From Scleromitrula shiraiana (Eukaryota; Ascomycota; Leotiomycetes; Helotiales; Sclerotiniaceae), in the NCBI GenBank assembly GCA_028455995.1, contig JABELC010000004.1, forward strand, positions 1,116,001 through 1,180,000: a stretch of DNA of 64,000 nucleotides, given 5' to 3'. Under the pieces are notes generated by a model that had not been told where the DNA came from, searched no databases, and worked only from the letters and a program-made list of their open reading frames with translations. Position 1 is the stretch's first letter. Every line of letters begins with the position of its first letter. Positions 34,522 through 46,422 of this stretch are shown piece after piece. Position numbers and translations under genes: made by a program.

Positions 34522-36292
34522 ATGGTATTTAACAATGGACAGGTTGGAGTTGACGGAGCTGTAGCTGCACATTATGAAGACGAAAGGAACAGTGAGTTTG
34601 GATCAACAGGATCACAGTTGATACTTACCTACAGCTTCAGGCGATAGCCAGAAATTACCATCCGAAAAGAACCATGGACCACAAAGAAATACAGATGGGA
34701 CTTTGCTATATGATTGGGATGGTGATGATGATCCCAGAAATCCGTAGGTCGATGTTCCACTTCAATAATCCGGAAAATGCTAATCAATATAGATTTAATT
34801 GGTCAAAACTGCTAAAATGGAGGCTCACGATAGCGGTTCTTGTTGTGTAAGATTAGCAGCCCTATTGAGCACCACAAGAGCTGACCATTATATCTATAGT
34901 TCTATTCTATTCGGTCTGCCAGCCGGTGCATATGGGGCGGGAAACGATGAGATGAGTAGACTATTTAATGTTAGCAATGATAGATTCCCTTACCTCTTCT
35001 TCGCCACGACTTCCTGGAATGTTGGTGCAGCATTAGCACCCTTGCTGTTTGTTCCCCTTACAGAGACATCTGGTCGGATTCCAGGTTACTTCGGCGCATA
35101 TATCGTCTTTCTGATCTTCTTGATTCCCTGCGGAGTAGCACAAAACTTTCAAACTATGGTTGTTTGTCGATTCTTCGGAGGAGGTGCTTCATCAGTAGCA
35201 ATCAATATCGTTGGTGGTACAATATCAGACGTATGGAAAGGACCACAACAACGTAGTTTACCATTGTCTCTTTTCGGAACTACATCTGTGGTTGGAATTG
35301 CGTTGGGGCCATTCGTTGGTGGGGCAATAACATCCACATATCTATCATTCCGATGGATTTACTGGGTACTCTTAATTTCCACTGGGGCACTTCTTCCGGT
35401 ATTTTGGTTCCTTTTGGTTGAAACAAGAGGAGACATCATATTGGCCAAAGAAGCCAAGAAGTACCGCAAAGAACACCCAGAAGCCGAACCCAGATTTGCA
35501 GAATCCGAGATTGACGTACCATCCCTAGCTACCAGACTAAAAATATCCTTCAAGCGTCCCGTCAGAATGCTCACCACAGAATGGGTAGTATTTTCCCAAA
35601 CACTCTGGGTATCATTCGCCTGGGGTCTTCTCTTCCTCTTTCAATCCTCCGTGCCCCAGACCTTCAGTACAAACTACAATTTCAACACATTTCAAACCTC
35701 GCTCATTCAACTTGCCCTCAGCGTCGGCGCTATAGTTGCCACAATCGTTAATCCCATCCAAGATCATCTCTACCTTAAATCAGCCAATCGATCCAAAACC
35801 GGTACTCCCATCCCAGAAGCTCGTCTCTACTCCAGCATTCCCGGATCCCTTCTCTTTACTGGCGGCCTCTTCTGGTACGGCTGGTCATCCTACCCCTCCA
35901 TTCCCTGGATCGTACCCACCCTCGCGATCGGCCTCATCGGATTCGGAATCTTCTCCATATACCTAGCCGTCGTAAACTACCTAACCGATTCCTACGAGAA
36001 ATACGCCGCATCCGCGCTTAGTGCTGCATCGCTTGGACGAAACACATTTGGTGCTTTCTTGCCACTTGCTAGTCCGGCTTTGTATACGAACTTGGGATTT
36101 CAGTGGGGAAGCAGTTTATTGGGGTTCGTGACGTTGGCGTTGAGCTTGGCGCCGGTAGTTTTGTTGGTTAAGGGGGAAGAAATTAGGAAGAGGAGTCCTT
36201 TTATGAAGGAGTCGAGTTTTGAGAAGGATTTGGAAAGGAAAGACAGGGAGGAGATGGAGACGAGAGAAAAAAGTGGAGGGGTTGAAGTTTAA
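34522..36292 (+). CDS. MFS transporter, DHA1 polyamine/multidrug type
   Basis: Four exons: 34522-34591, 34641-34743, 34793-34846, 34900-36292, with introns of 49, 49 and 53 bp. All phases match, giving 539 residues. The third intron lies inside the first membrane helix (LTIAVLVV-SILFGLPAGAYG). Read without it, the N-terminus looks frameshifted. The N-terminal tail has the family's WDGDDDPRNPFNWSKLLKW. About twelve hydrophobic segments follow, with VCRFFGGGASSVAINIVGGT and ISDVWKGPQQR at the helix 4-5 region. It is expected to export drugs or small amines from the plasma membrane by proton antiport. The tail after the last helix is highly charged. Intact, with no sign of decay. Confidence 0.9.
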
Positions 36293-36481
36293 ATGCTCTG
36301 GCCCGCTCAGTAGGCGAATATTTCCCAATCGGTCCATCTCTTGCTCGACTGGCGATCGGGTGGTGGGACTGGGCAATAGGACAATAAACCCCAGTTGGAA
36401 ATTTGTTCGCCGATTTACGAATTGGGAAACTTTGAGGATATCCCCATGTTCATTCGGCATTTTATACTTGATCTTTTTTTT

Positions 36482-37500
36482 TCATCTTGTCATTTGAGCT
36501 TGCATTAATACATACATGTAATGGAGTCCACCGATGGAATCAACCACATACGGATCCACAATGCCATAGCTAAAAAAGTTGCTGCAGACCCTCGATATCT
36601 CCATTTCTACAGTAACTCCATATCGAGTGATCGTCAGGTAGCAGTGTATATGATCTAAAGTATGCGTTCCATCCACGAGTTGCATGGATGAAAGTGATAT
36701 CATATCTTCTAGCTAATATCCATCTTAGAAGCTTAAAGGTAATGGAAGCTTTCCATTTGAGCGGTTGTGCTTTCGGAATTTTAATTTGGCCTTTTGTGTC
36801 AGAGCTCTATGATACTTTGATTAGGTCTTGGACATCGCTGGACAGACACTGTCCATCAGAGGCTGGACTTTTGGGCAAAACTACTGAAAATGAGGAATCT
36901 ATCATAGCTAAAGTAGACAGTTGAGACATTGAAGAAGATTGAGCCTTTAAGGATGCCTCCATACGAGACATACTCGACAGAGATATGGAGCTAACTTAGT
37001 TACTTCGCGGGATCGAGATTTTAGAAAATCGATTATAAGATATGCACATACTGACAAAATGATTGATGAATCAACCATAGTTACTTTCGCGGAGTCAAGT
37101 CTTTGCCTGAACTGTTTGATTTTCCCTTGAGCTGCTACAAACTTTATTGAAGCACGAGTTTTGCTCTTCCCAAGACCACTCTGGAGATCGTCGAGCAGTT
37201 CTTTAAGAGCACTATTTGTCTCTTGGCAGAGGTCCCAGCATTTCCGCAGATTATCTTTCTGTGAGGAAGAGAGCAGTGCGGGTGATTGAAAACTTTGATT
37301 GATACTTTCCAAGACAAGATGAAAGACTTAGACGTCCTTCAGACGAAACTTCAAGTCTTCCGGCGCATCCTTCACTTTCTCGCAAAATTCCCTTAATTTG
37401 TTGATATTGTCGGCAATCTGAACGGTAAATGATACAACCCTGATGCTACTTGCGACTGTGTCAAAAACTTCTATTTTGATTTGAATATGAGTCTAGTGAG
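36482..37500 (-). pseudogene. NLR-like (STAND) N-terminal domain relic
   Basis: Minus-strand reading from about 37482: EVFDTVASSIRVVSFTVQIA ... FCEKVKDAPEDLKFRLKDV, then an in-frame TAA, then VFHLVLESINQSFQ ... QKDNLRKCWDLCQETN ... LGKSKTRASIKFVAAQGKIK. This is the helical N-terminal domain that opens many fungal NLR-like ankyrin proteins. Further on (about 36950-36480) a frame reads LSTLAMIDSSFSVVLPKSPA, a TAG, SSDTKGQIKIPKAQPLKWKA, then GWNAYFRSYTLLPDDHSIWS, with a frame change near 36575 into YGIVDPYVVDSIGGLHYMYV. No NTPase or repeat domain remains. Both stops sit where Gln codons would fit. Confidence 0.7.
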
Positions 37501-37935
37501 TAAGAGAGGGAGTAAAATAGATTTTGAGTATAAATGTATTATTTAACAGACACGTCTACCGTTTGATGTTGAGGCTGTATAGAAGAACGATAGGTTGTTA
37601 ATGAGTAAGTCACATCACTGCTGCATGAGCAAGGGTGCTAATGACGCGAATGGCAGATGGGGTCGTGAGACTTATCACCCAATCCAACATTCAAGTTTAA
37701 GAGGCGTAGCAGTCCGGTTCATTGGCAATAAGCACGAGAAAGTTGAGGCTCAAGAATTTAATTTGATATATATTGATATCAGGTCAACAAATATACCTGA
37801 GCAGTATCAAATTTTGATTTGCACACCCATCCCCATCATATTATCATGCAAAACATTATTCCTATCCACCCTGTATTCCAAACCCATTCAACGTCAGCAA
37901 ATATCCCTATACAAATCGAAGAGAAAAAGAATCAC

Positions 37936-40769
37936 TCACCTCAATAATCGATAATTAGACTCCACAAATCTCAAAAACAACAAAAACTTATACGCCGTCA
38001 ACTTCAACTTTGGCGGGTCACCCCAAGCCGACAACCAGCCTAAAGGCTGCATTGCTGATACTCGATCGGCCGTTCGAATGGCTCCTTGAACTGCTGCGTA
38101 GAATTGATGTACTGTGCGGATTTCCCCGGAATTGAGACGGGGTTTCCAGATTTCGGATATGCTTGGGGTCATGATGAGTTTCCACTAAAATGGGGGTTAG
38201 TAAATGTAAATTGCAGGATTGAATGTACGCACAATAGCTTTGAAGCACTCTGGTTCGGATGCAAGAAGAGGATATGGAGTATCTGGTCGAATATGCGACC
38301 ATCCATTATCGATGATACGAAGTTCCACGCCATCAATACTAGAACCAAATCTAAACACTTAATTAGCACACCCTATACACTCATAAAGAAACAATAGAAA
38401 ACTTACTGCACCAAGAACAACCCCCGATCATGCCACGCATCCACCAATTTCTGAAACTCAGAAAAGTCCAGCGACCTCTCAGCAACGGAATTATAGCTCT
38501 GCAGCAAAGTATGCAACCAAAAAGCCCTATGCGGCATAGCCTTCTCATATAGATCTTTCAACCTCGTCCTCATAATATGCGTCGCCTCATCAAACCCCTC
38601 CGGAACCAATCTAACCGGATCTTCTCTCCTCTGCAATTCTCCCGCACCACTAGTAACAGTAATTTCATCGCACAACTCCCACCCACAAGCTCTACTCCTA
38701 ATCCTCCCATTCCCAAAATCCGTATCAAAGAGTTCCTCAACCTCATTGCAATAAGCGAGGAATTGATCGAATTGCGCCTCATTGGGTGGATTCTTTAATT
38801 TATGCGCTAGTAATGCTAGCACATTTTCTTTGGTATTGGAGAATCCGGCCCGACGGAAATTACACGCGATATCTGGGCTTCGGAAAAATCGAGCTAGGGT
38901 TTCGTGATCGATGGGTGGGCGTTCTAGGGGGAGGGATTCCGCCCTATCGGGATAGAATTCTTCGTTTCCTATATCTATATCTATGTGACTCGTGATTCTT
39001 TCCCCAATTCTGCGTCGGGCTTCAACAAGCAACTCGTGAAATTTATCGTTTTCATCGATCGATGCATCGAGGGCTTGTTGGAATTCATTGCTAACTGAAG
39101 GGGTAGTTGCAGCAGCTAGAGTTTTAAGTTTAGAAATAGAGCGCTTCTTTCGACTTGGATCATGACTATCACTGCTGCGTTGTTCGTGGGCTAATTCATC
39201 GATATATTTGAGATCGCCGGTTGTGAAATTTTCTTTTTCGAGGATTTCGCGTAATAATAACATATGTGCGTAGTTGAATATGTTGAGACAGACGATTGCG
39301 TGTACATATTCTGTGGCGCGAGTACCATAGAGACTTTTTTGGTGATAGCGTCCCAGGATTGCATTTTTTAAAATTGTTCTTACAATGTTCTGTCTATCTT
39401 TGCCGAGAATTGAGATATCAGTACAAGTCACCATTGCAGGAGCAATAAAATAGGTTTACATACCTCTAGTAACAAGATAAACAAAAGCCAAAAATTCCTG
39501 CTTCTCCAACCCCGCCTTCCAAGCATCCACCCTCGTCTTCCCCTCCATCATCTTCTCCCTCGCCTTCGAATGCGTCTCCCTTGCCCTCCTATACTCACTC
39601 GCCCTAGTATTCCTCTCCCCTTGCTCCTTCCTCTCCCTCTCAATCGTCTTCATCCGTCTACTCGCAACATTATACCTCTCCACCGTATCTGAAATCTCGT
39701 TGTTAATATTATGAATCTTAGCTCTATGAAGATCCTGCTTTAGCTGGCACGATTGAACCGCTTCTTCGATATCTTCATTTGTTTTATCGAGATGTGTGAA
39801 TGCGAGGTCGGCCCACCAGTCGAATCCTTTTTCTTTCCACCAGCTGGTTTGTTTGACGTCTTTGGAGGGGAGGTGATTGGCGTAATCGAAATCGGGGGGT
39901 CGTTGTGCGTTGTTCCATGCGGGAGATGGAAGTTCGGGTCCGCGTTCTAATTCTTTTGCTGTGGCTTGAATGTCGCGAAATCGTTTTTGCACTGTTGCCA
40001 TTGATTTTCTAGTTTTGGTAAAATCTGCTAATGACTTAAGCAATGATGCCTCGAGACCTTCTAGCGATCTGTTCATTCTGCTCATTTCCGCTGCGGCTGC
40101 ACCTATCCGTAGTTTGGATTTGATGGACGGAAAAGCTTCATCAAGTGTAGCGTATTCATTAGTAAGTCTGTCAATTTCGCTGGCAGTTTTTTGACATAAA
40201 TCCCGCTCTGAATTCCACCTTTTAGCCGCTTCAGTCCACCAATTTCGGAGTGTAGCGAGCTCCTTCTTAAGATTACTATATCGACGGTCTTGATGTAACA
40301 TATCATCCACGACCTTGCTTCTAACATGATGCTTCTTGGGGTCAAAATTCTCCTCTACAAATTCCTGAGACAACCTCCCCGGACGATAAACCCCCGGTTC
40401 TGATTCAATTAATCTCAACGTCTCTTCGAATTCTTCTCGCTGCTCCGGAGTCATCTTTTCCTTTCGTTGCTCATCTAGTAGTTGTCGACTAACGATAATG
40501 TTATGTCCAATCTGAGCATCGGCTACTGCCATCGCAACTTTGGTCTTGGCGAAACGTTCGACATCTGATATAGAAGTATTGAAACTTTCACCAGATTCAC
40601 CGCCAAGCATAAACCACCATTTCTTTCTGGATGGTTTTGATTTATGGAATTTACTTATACCGCTTGCTTTATCGCTAGAGGTTCGCGAGCTCCCCCGACC
40701 GAATAGTGGCGGTCGACTGGATGGCTCCATTGCTACTGAATATGTATGTTTTGTATAATGCTTTGGCAC
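37936..40769 (-). CDS. Large coiled-coil protein, unknown family
   Basis: Four exons on the minus strand: 40769-39464, 39397-38407, 38350-38233, 38184-37936, with introns of 66, 56 and 48 bp. All phases match, giving 887 residues. A Ser/Lys-rich N-terminus (about 50 residues) leads to long charged helical regions with heptad-like spacing (residues 150-440, ELATLRNWWTEAAKRWNSER, RRMKTIERERKEQGERN). Then comes a mostly helical part, and a C-terminal module (FGSSIDGVELRIIDNGWSHI ... KLKLTAYKFLLFLRFVESNY). No signal peptide or clear membrane helix. An alternative start is Met14 at 40730. Unlike its neighbours it has no stop or frameshift. I do not recognise the family. Confidence 0.75.
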
Positions 40770-41480
40770 AATCGTATGCTTGGCATGTGCGACAGACCCG
40801 AATGAATATGAAACCCTACAGAGCTGGTTGTATTGCTGCGTGAATATTGTTTGGATACAGGCACAAACGACAAAGAAATTTTGAGGCTTTTGTCCCGAAA
40901 ATGTTTACTTTGTTTTCCAAGTAGCTAGGCACCCAATAAAGTCAGCACAATTCTCTTTATAATTGAGCCTGGGCTTCTACGGAAAGATTGCACTCAACTT
41001 TTACTCATCCGTAGATTAGACGGTGAGAAACCTTCCCGGAAGATTAAAATCCACCATATGCTTCCGATTGCTCTTCGCCCGTAGAGTATACAGTAGTTGA
41101 TTCCATCTTATTTCAATTTCCCGTGATAGTTTAAACATGCAGTTCATCATGAGTATTTGAAAACTCCACAGAAATTGGCAAGAAAGCTCATAATTTGCAC
41201 TTGCAAGCAGACATGAGAGGTAAGGAAGATGAGAATTGCGTCTTCGATTATAAATCATCCATCTTGATGCTTCTTCGAACCCCTAAATACACACACAGTG
41301 ATTATTTGATTTAATCCTCCGCGGTTTTGAAAAATGGTGAAAGTAAATAAGTATTCCCATCGAGGCTACATCTAAAATCTCAAAGAATGATAACAGAGCG
41401 TATCCACTACCTCAGAAAATAAAACTGCATCCAAAAAAGCAACAAAAAGCTCATCCAAATCCACAACACCCACCCATGAA
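40770..41480. other. Intergenic; nothing recognised
   Basis: 711 bp upstream of the coiled-coil gene and downstream of the reductase gene. Only short, unsupported ORFs. Confidence 0.5.
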
Positions 41481-42895
41481 TCAATTCTTCCACTTCTTCT
41501 CCAACTCCAACAACGAATTAATAGTATCCTTAATCGTCTCATCCAACTCCCTATATTTCCAATCCTTGCCCAATGCATGTCTAAAGATTTCCAAACTCCT
41601 GCTAGGATTCAACGGTGTCGGGTTTAGACCATTAGGAAACACTTGTCTTTCATCTCCACCCTTAGGCAATCTGCTCTCCAATTCTGGAAATTGTTTGCGG
41701 ATGCTGTTGACGATTAGTTGCGGGGAGATAATGTCGGAGTAGAGCAGGATTCGCTTGTTGGAGGCGAGTGGGGAGGTGAGGGCTAGGATATGCATTAGGG
41801 CTACGTCGCGGACGTCGGTCTGGGGGTACAGGTGGGGTTAGTGTGGGTTTTGTTGGAGTAAAGTGAAGTGAATTGGAGTGCAAGGGGCCTGGTAGATCAA
41901 AACTTACAAAATCCCAGAATGCAAACATAATATCTTCTACGTTTTTGAAATCACCATTGATGAATGAATAAGCGAAGGTGATATTGGTATCGTTGAGAGT
42001 CTTGGCACTCGGAACGGGTTGAAGAATAGGACCAATGATAACATCAGGGTTTACTACCGCGAAGTCAAAAACCGGCTTCTTATCCGCCATAAATTTCCAC
42101 TGTGATACGATTGTTAGTAAAATTAGACAATCTACGGAAAGAAAAACTCCATACAGCAGCGCGTTCTCCCGAGACTTTACCAGCATTGTAACCCAATACT
42201 GGATTTTGAGTTGCGATTGCTTCAGCTTCTGTGACCTATGAAACCAATCAATCAGTAAGTAACACCTCGAAACTTTTGAACTTTTAAATAACGAACCGGA
42301 TTCCAATCATCCTCCGTAAAAGCCTTGCCCTTCACAGTAGTCATATAGTTGTAGGAATCGAGCGCTGAAACTGCACTCCCAAGTAGCACAAATCGTTTGA
42401 CTTGCTTTCCCCCGAATGCATGGGTAGCTTTCAATATTTCAAGAGTCCTTTGAAAATGTCAGATATACTTCAATAGCACAGATTTTCGAAGAATTACCCA
42501 TTAACAGCAGGGTCAATCAATTCTGTCTTGACATCATTAACAACGAATGTGACTGGAGATGCTGCATGAATAACGTAGTCAAACTTCTCTGGCTCGGCTC
42601 CTCCGGCAAAAACATGATCGAAGGCTCCAGGTGCGGTAATATCTGGAACATAGACGAAAGCTACTTTTCCTTTGTATTCTGGATGAAGCTCTAGAATTTG
42701 GTCGGCCTTGGCTTTGGTTCTAACACTTGCAGTTGGATAGTATCCATTCTTAAAATGAGCATCAGTAATTGAGATACAAAAATGAGATAGGAATGTAGCT
42801 TGAGAGTAGATACCTCGATTAATTGTGCGAGAATATGCGAAGCAATGAAGCCGCTAGCTCCACTCAAAAAAAACGTTTTTCCCGTTGTTAGGCAT
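41481..42895 (-). CDS. Extended-SDR NAD(P)-dependent reductase (Gre2/DFR-like), frame break in exon 1
   Basis: Six exons: 42895-42814, 42748-42498, 42447-42297, 42235-42155, 42099-41908, 41819-41481 (introns 65, 50, 61, 55, 88 bp). Family traits: LSGASGFIASHILAQLIE (glycine-rich Rossmann motif), FDYVIHAASPV, NGTLEILKA, and YNAGKVSGERAAW (YxxxK). VVNPDVIIGP and TDVRDVALMHI match dihydroflavonol-reductase/Gre2 enzymes, which reduce aldehydes or ketones with NADPH. The ATG at 42895 is followed by GGGAAAAACG and eight T. With eight T the ATG frame hits a stop; with seven it runs into the Rossmann motif and the whole model gives 364 residues. So there is either an assembly slip or a true frameshift at 42866-42873. 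Confidence 0.8.
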
Positions 42896-44679
42896 ATTTA
42901 AGAATGATGAGAGTTGAATTGAAATAACAGAGGTGAATTGGACATGTTATATATTCGCAATCCTCGCAAGCTTTTCATTAATTTCATTCTACCGTGTTTA
43001 TTAATCCCCTTGCACAGCGTCATCAAAGTTTACCGATTAGGCTTTTAGACGTTTGCGGGTGAATGATAATTGGACGTCACTAAGCGTTGTACAGCTCTTT
43101 TTGTTTTCTAATCCATGTACCCCTCAATATTTAGATGTTACCCTTCGTCAATAGTAAATAGGAGGCGGAAAGATTAACAACAGGGCCGGAACGGAACTTG
43201 AATATATGAGGTGGCTTATATTATTGTAGTCCTTTGTTATTATGAGAGCTCAAAAATGTACACATTGTCACCAATTAGCTTTGGTACATACCATAGCAGT
43301 TACGCAACGCACTTAACCACTCGATTTGACCATTTTTTGATAATAATTCTATGCATGTTTCATGCAGACAGACATATGTGATCACCTATAGGACACCAAA
43401 GTCGAAATGCGACCGCCGCGTCAAGCCAAACTTATCTATATTCCTGGTAGTTTAATTCATGATCAATATGCGCATTCATGCCGCATTATTCGATAAAGCT
43501 AAGAAGATCTGAAGACACAAAAAAACAATGTCTGGTGCCACTTGGTTCAAAAACGACAAATAGAACATCAATCGTATCAAGAAACTCAGATCAGGTTACT
43601 ACAGACTATGATCAAGAATTTCTCGAGATAGATTTCATATGCCACTCGAGCATGGAGTGTTAAATGGTACAGAGATGACTTTCGTTACCAAATGTGTATC
43701 TTTAGAGGTAGAATTTATTCACATATCGATCATCATCTCCGTGCATCTATATATGAATATGAACAAGCCATGTTGATATATACGATCTTCGACTTTATAA
43801 TACAAAATCAATATACTAGTTGTAGAGTACCTCGACCAAAAGTACTCAATCAACGAAGTAGGATTGAGCTCATATATAAACCCTTCCAACTGCCTATCTT
43901 CAATTTACCGAAGGATCAGAAAATGGAATACAACGATATATAATGAGTATGATTATTGTATTTGAGCACTCGAACAACAAAATCTAAACAACAGAGTTGA
44001 ATATAGAAAGCGTATTAACCATGGGATATAGATTGTCGGCATTGAGATAGCATTGATCATGATGGGCGGATGTTGGATGAGCTCGATGGTTAGCAAGAAC
44101 TATTATAATAATCCATGACGGATAACAAACGAATTCGAAACGAAGATCAAAGCCTATTATGATTAGAACTTTCACCGCATATCCATACTAACATCTCATA
44201 AATATCTATAGAGTACTGTGGTGATCCACTATATGCAAGAAATATATTATATCTTCATATCAGATATTGATACATATAATAAATTCATCTCCTTGCTTGT
44301 TGTTCACTACCGCGCGAACCCTCTTGACCGCCTATTCATCATCAAAATCGTAGGTATAACAAGATATCGGGATTTTCCATCTCTAAACCCCGCTCACTAG
44401 TAATTCAACCCCTTAATCCCCCCCTCCGCCCCCCCCACCATAGCAACACATCACCAATTGATCGTTCGTTCACTTATTATCCTGGGCACCTCCACGAAAC
44501 TACCTCCTGAATTCGAGTTCAAATATCTACACGTCTATTTTATTTCTGATTTCTGTCCTTCTTATTCTATTCTATTATATTCTATTCCATTTCATTTCAT
44601 CTCTCTTCATCAACTCAAATACCAAATCTAAATCCAAATACTCAAACCCATCCAAACCTCCCTCACACTATCAATCAAA
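42896..44679. other. Long AT-rich divergent intergenic region
   Basis: 1.8 kb between the reductase (-) and HET-C2 (+) starts. No supportable gene on either strand; the short ORFs lack domains. Just before HET-C2 it becomes strongly pyrimidine-rich. Confidence 0.55.
44535..44610 (+). promoter_or_regulatory. Pyrimidine-rich promoter tract of HET-C2 gene
   Basis: C/T-rich stretch with repeated TTCTA and TTTCA units, 70-145 bp before the start codon. CT-rich tracts at this place are usual for well-expressed genes of filamentous fungi. The transcription start is not known. Confidence 0.5.
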
Positions 44680-45680
44680 ATGTCAACCGTCACAATTCCC
44701 CCAGGAGGAACCTTCATCGATACCCTCGAGAAATCTTTCGTCGATGTTCCTGTCGATAAGGAGAAAGATAATGCAATTGCCACAACTGAGTTTCTTCAAG
44801 CTGCTGAATCTCTTACTACTCTTTTCGGTATGTCTATCGTTAATTATGTCTTTGAAACTGTTCTTTCCCGAGTCTCATCAATCTCAATCTTCATCTGCGT
44901 GTCCATTTTCATTTCTATTTTATGTCTATATACTAACATACACATTTCCTTATCACAGATGTATTAGGATCAGTAGCATTCAACCCAGTTAAAAATGATA
45001 TGTTGGGAAATGTCAAGGTAATTACATCTAATCATCTATCCAACCAACACAATACAATACACCCATCATTCAAACTAACCACCACCTCCCTCCCCTATCT
45101 CCTCTTTAATCTAAACAATTAACTAACTTTTCTCCCCCACGAAATAGAAAATCCGCGAGAGACAAACCGCTTTCCCAGCCGAATCAGCAACCCTCCAAGA
45201 TCTAGTCATCAATGAAATCAAGAGCAAGAAGCACACTGCTACAGAAGGATTAGTCTGGCTCGTTCGGTACGTTTCTCATTCTATCACATCCTCCCATCCC
45301 CATTTCCCAATCCCGATTTCTCTCTCACCTCCTCCCAAAACCAAGCACCCAATCAACCTCCCACTAACACCTCCTCCCCCTACAGCGGTCTAGAATTCAC
45401 CTCCATAGCACTCACCTCCAACCTCGCAACCCCCACCGACGAACTCTCCGCCTCCTTCCGCACCGCCTACGGCACCACTCTAAAACCCCACCACTCCTTC
45501 ATGGTGAAGCCCATTTTCAGCGCTGCCATGAGCGCATGTCCATACCGCAAGGATTTCTACGCCAAGCTTGGGGATGATCAGGGCAAGGTTGAGGCGGCGC
45601 TTAGAGTGTGGTTGGCTGCTTTGCAGACGTTGATTGATATATTGAAGGGGTTTTTAGACAGGAAGGAGGCTAAATGGTAG
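44680..45680 (+). CDS. het-c2: Glycolipid transfer protein, HET-C2 family
   Basis: Four exons: 44680-44827, 44959-45017, 45148-45266, 45386-45680, with introns of 131, 130 and 119 bp (long for this window). All phases match, giving 206 residues, near the roughly 208 of Podospora HET-C2. GLTP-fold features are seen: DVLGSVAFNPVKNDMLGNVK, LQDLVINEIKSKKHTATEGL (Lys and Trp region of the sugar headgroup site, EGLVWLVRGLEF), and HHSFMVKPIFSAAMSACPYR. It moves glycosphingolipids between membranes. In Podospora, allelic variants of this gene trigger incompatibility with HET-D/E NLR proteins. The symbol is by homology; allele-specific function here is unknown. Confidence 0.93.
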
Positions 45681-46273
45681 ATTTAAGGGGGATATAATAT
45701 CGGGGAGAGAAGAAGGGGGTGTGGAAAGATAGAGGGACTGAATGGAAAGAGGGGTTAGATGAGACAACACGAGAGAGTATAACAAAGCAAGCATAGTGTA
45801 GCGCAGACACAATATCTAGATATCAATTTCAATGATTTTGAGAGAACTCATGCATCCATGCATCCATCCGTCCATCCATATCTTATACCCTTCCTTTTTA
45901 TCGCATCCATTTCTTCTTATATCATATGCCAATATGATACAACGTACCGAGTATTAATCAATTTGTTAATTCATCACTCGCTATCTAATAATACCATGGT
46001 ATCGTTACCGCTGACGTCACCTCTAAACGAACGAAGCAGCTAGGTAGGAAGAATGAAGTTGAAAATTTGATTGATTCATTGAAGGTAAAATATTGATTGT
46101 TGATTGATTGACTAATTGATTGACTGTTGATGATATGTATGGCTTCCATATCCGATGGATTGGAACAGGAAGAAGAATAAGAAGAAGAAGAAAAAGAAGA
46201 TCCTATGCTGAGTGTCCTGGCCATACCATAGCATAATATCTCAACAGACAAACCAAACCAAACCATATCATAG

Positions 46274-46311
46274 CATCCCATCCATCCCATCCATCCATCC
46301 ATCCATCCATC
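46274..46311. repeat. (ATCC)n microsatellite
   Basis: Tandem CCAT tetramers, about nine copies. Similar tracts follow at 46386-46422 and 46690-46713. Confidence 0.9.
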
Positions 46312-46385
46312 TAGTACACCACCAGCGAAATATTTTGTTATCTACGGCCCAACCAAGTAAGAAAGCAATGTTAATGTCATCCTAG

Positions 46386-46422
46386 CATCCATCCATCCAT
46401 CCATTCATCCATTCATCCATCC
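46386..46422. repeat. (ATCC)n microsatellite, second tract
   Basis: Tandem CCAT copies with two ATTC interruptions. Confidence 0.88.

Noticed and set aside
34799..36292. MFS start at 34799 with a different N-terminus
   Set aside because: Would remove helix 1; the spliced model from 34522 has all phases correct and a proper family N-terminus.
38577..38995. Plus-strand ORFs opposite the coiled-coil gene
   Set aside because: Mirror frames of a well-supported minus-strand CDS.
43478..44400. Several 60-80 codon ORFs between reductase and HET-C2
   Set aside because: No domain, AT-driven codon use, no splice pattern linking them.
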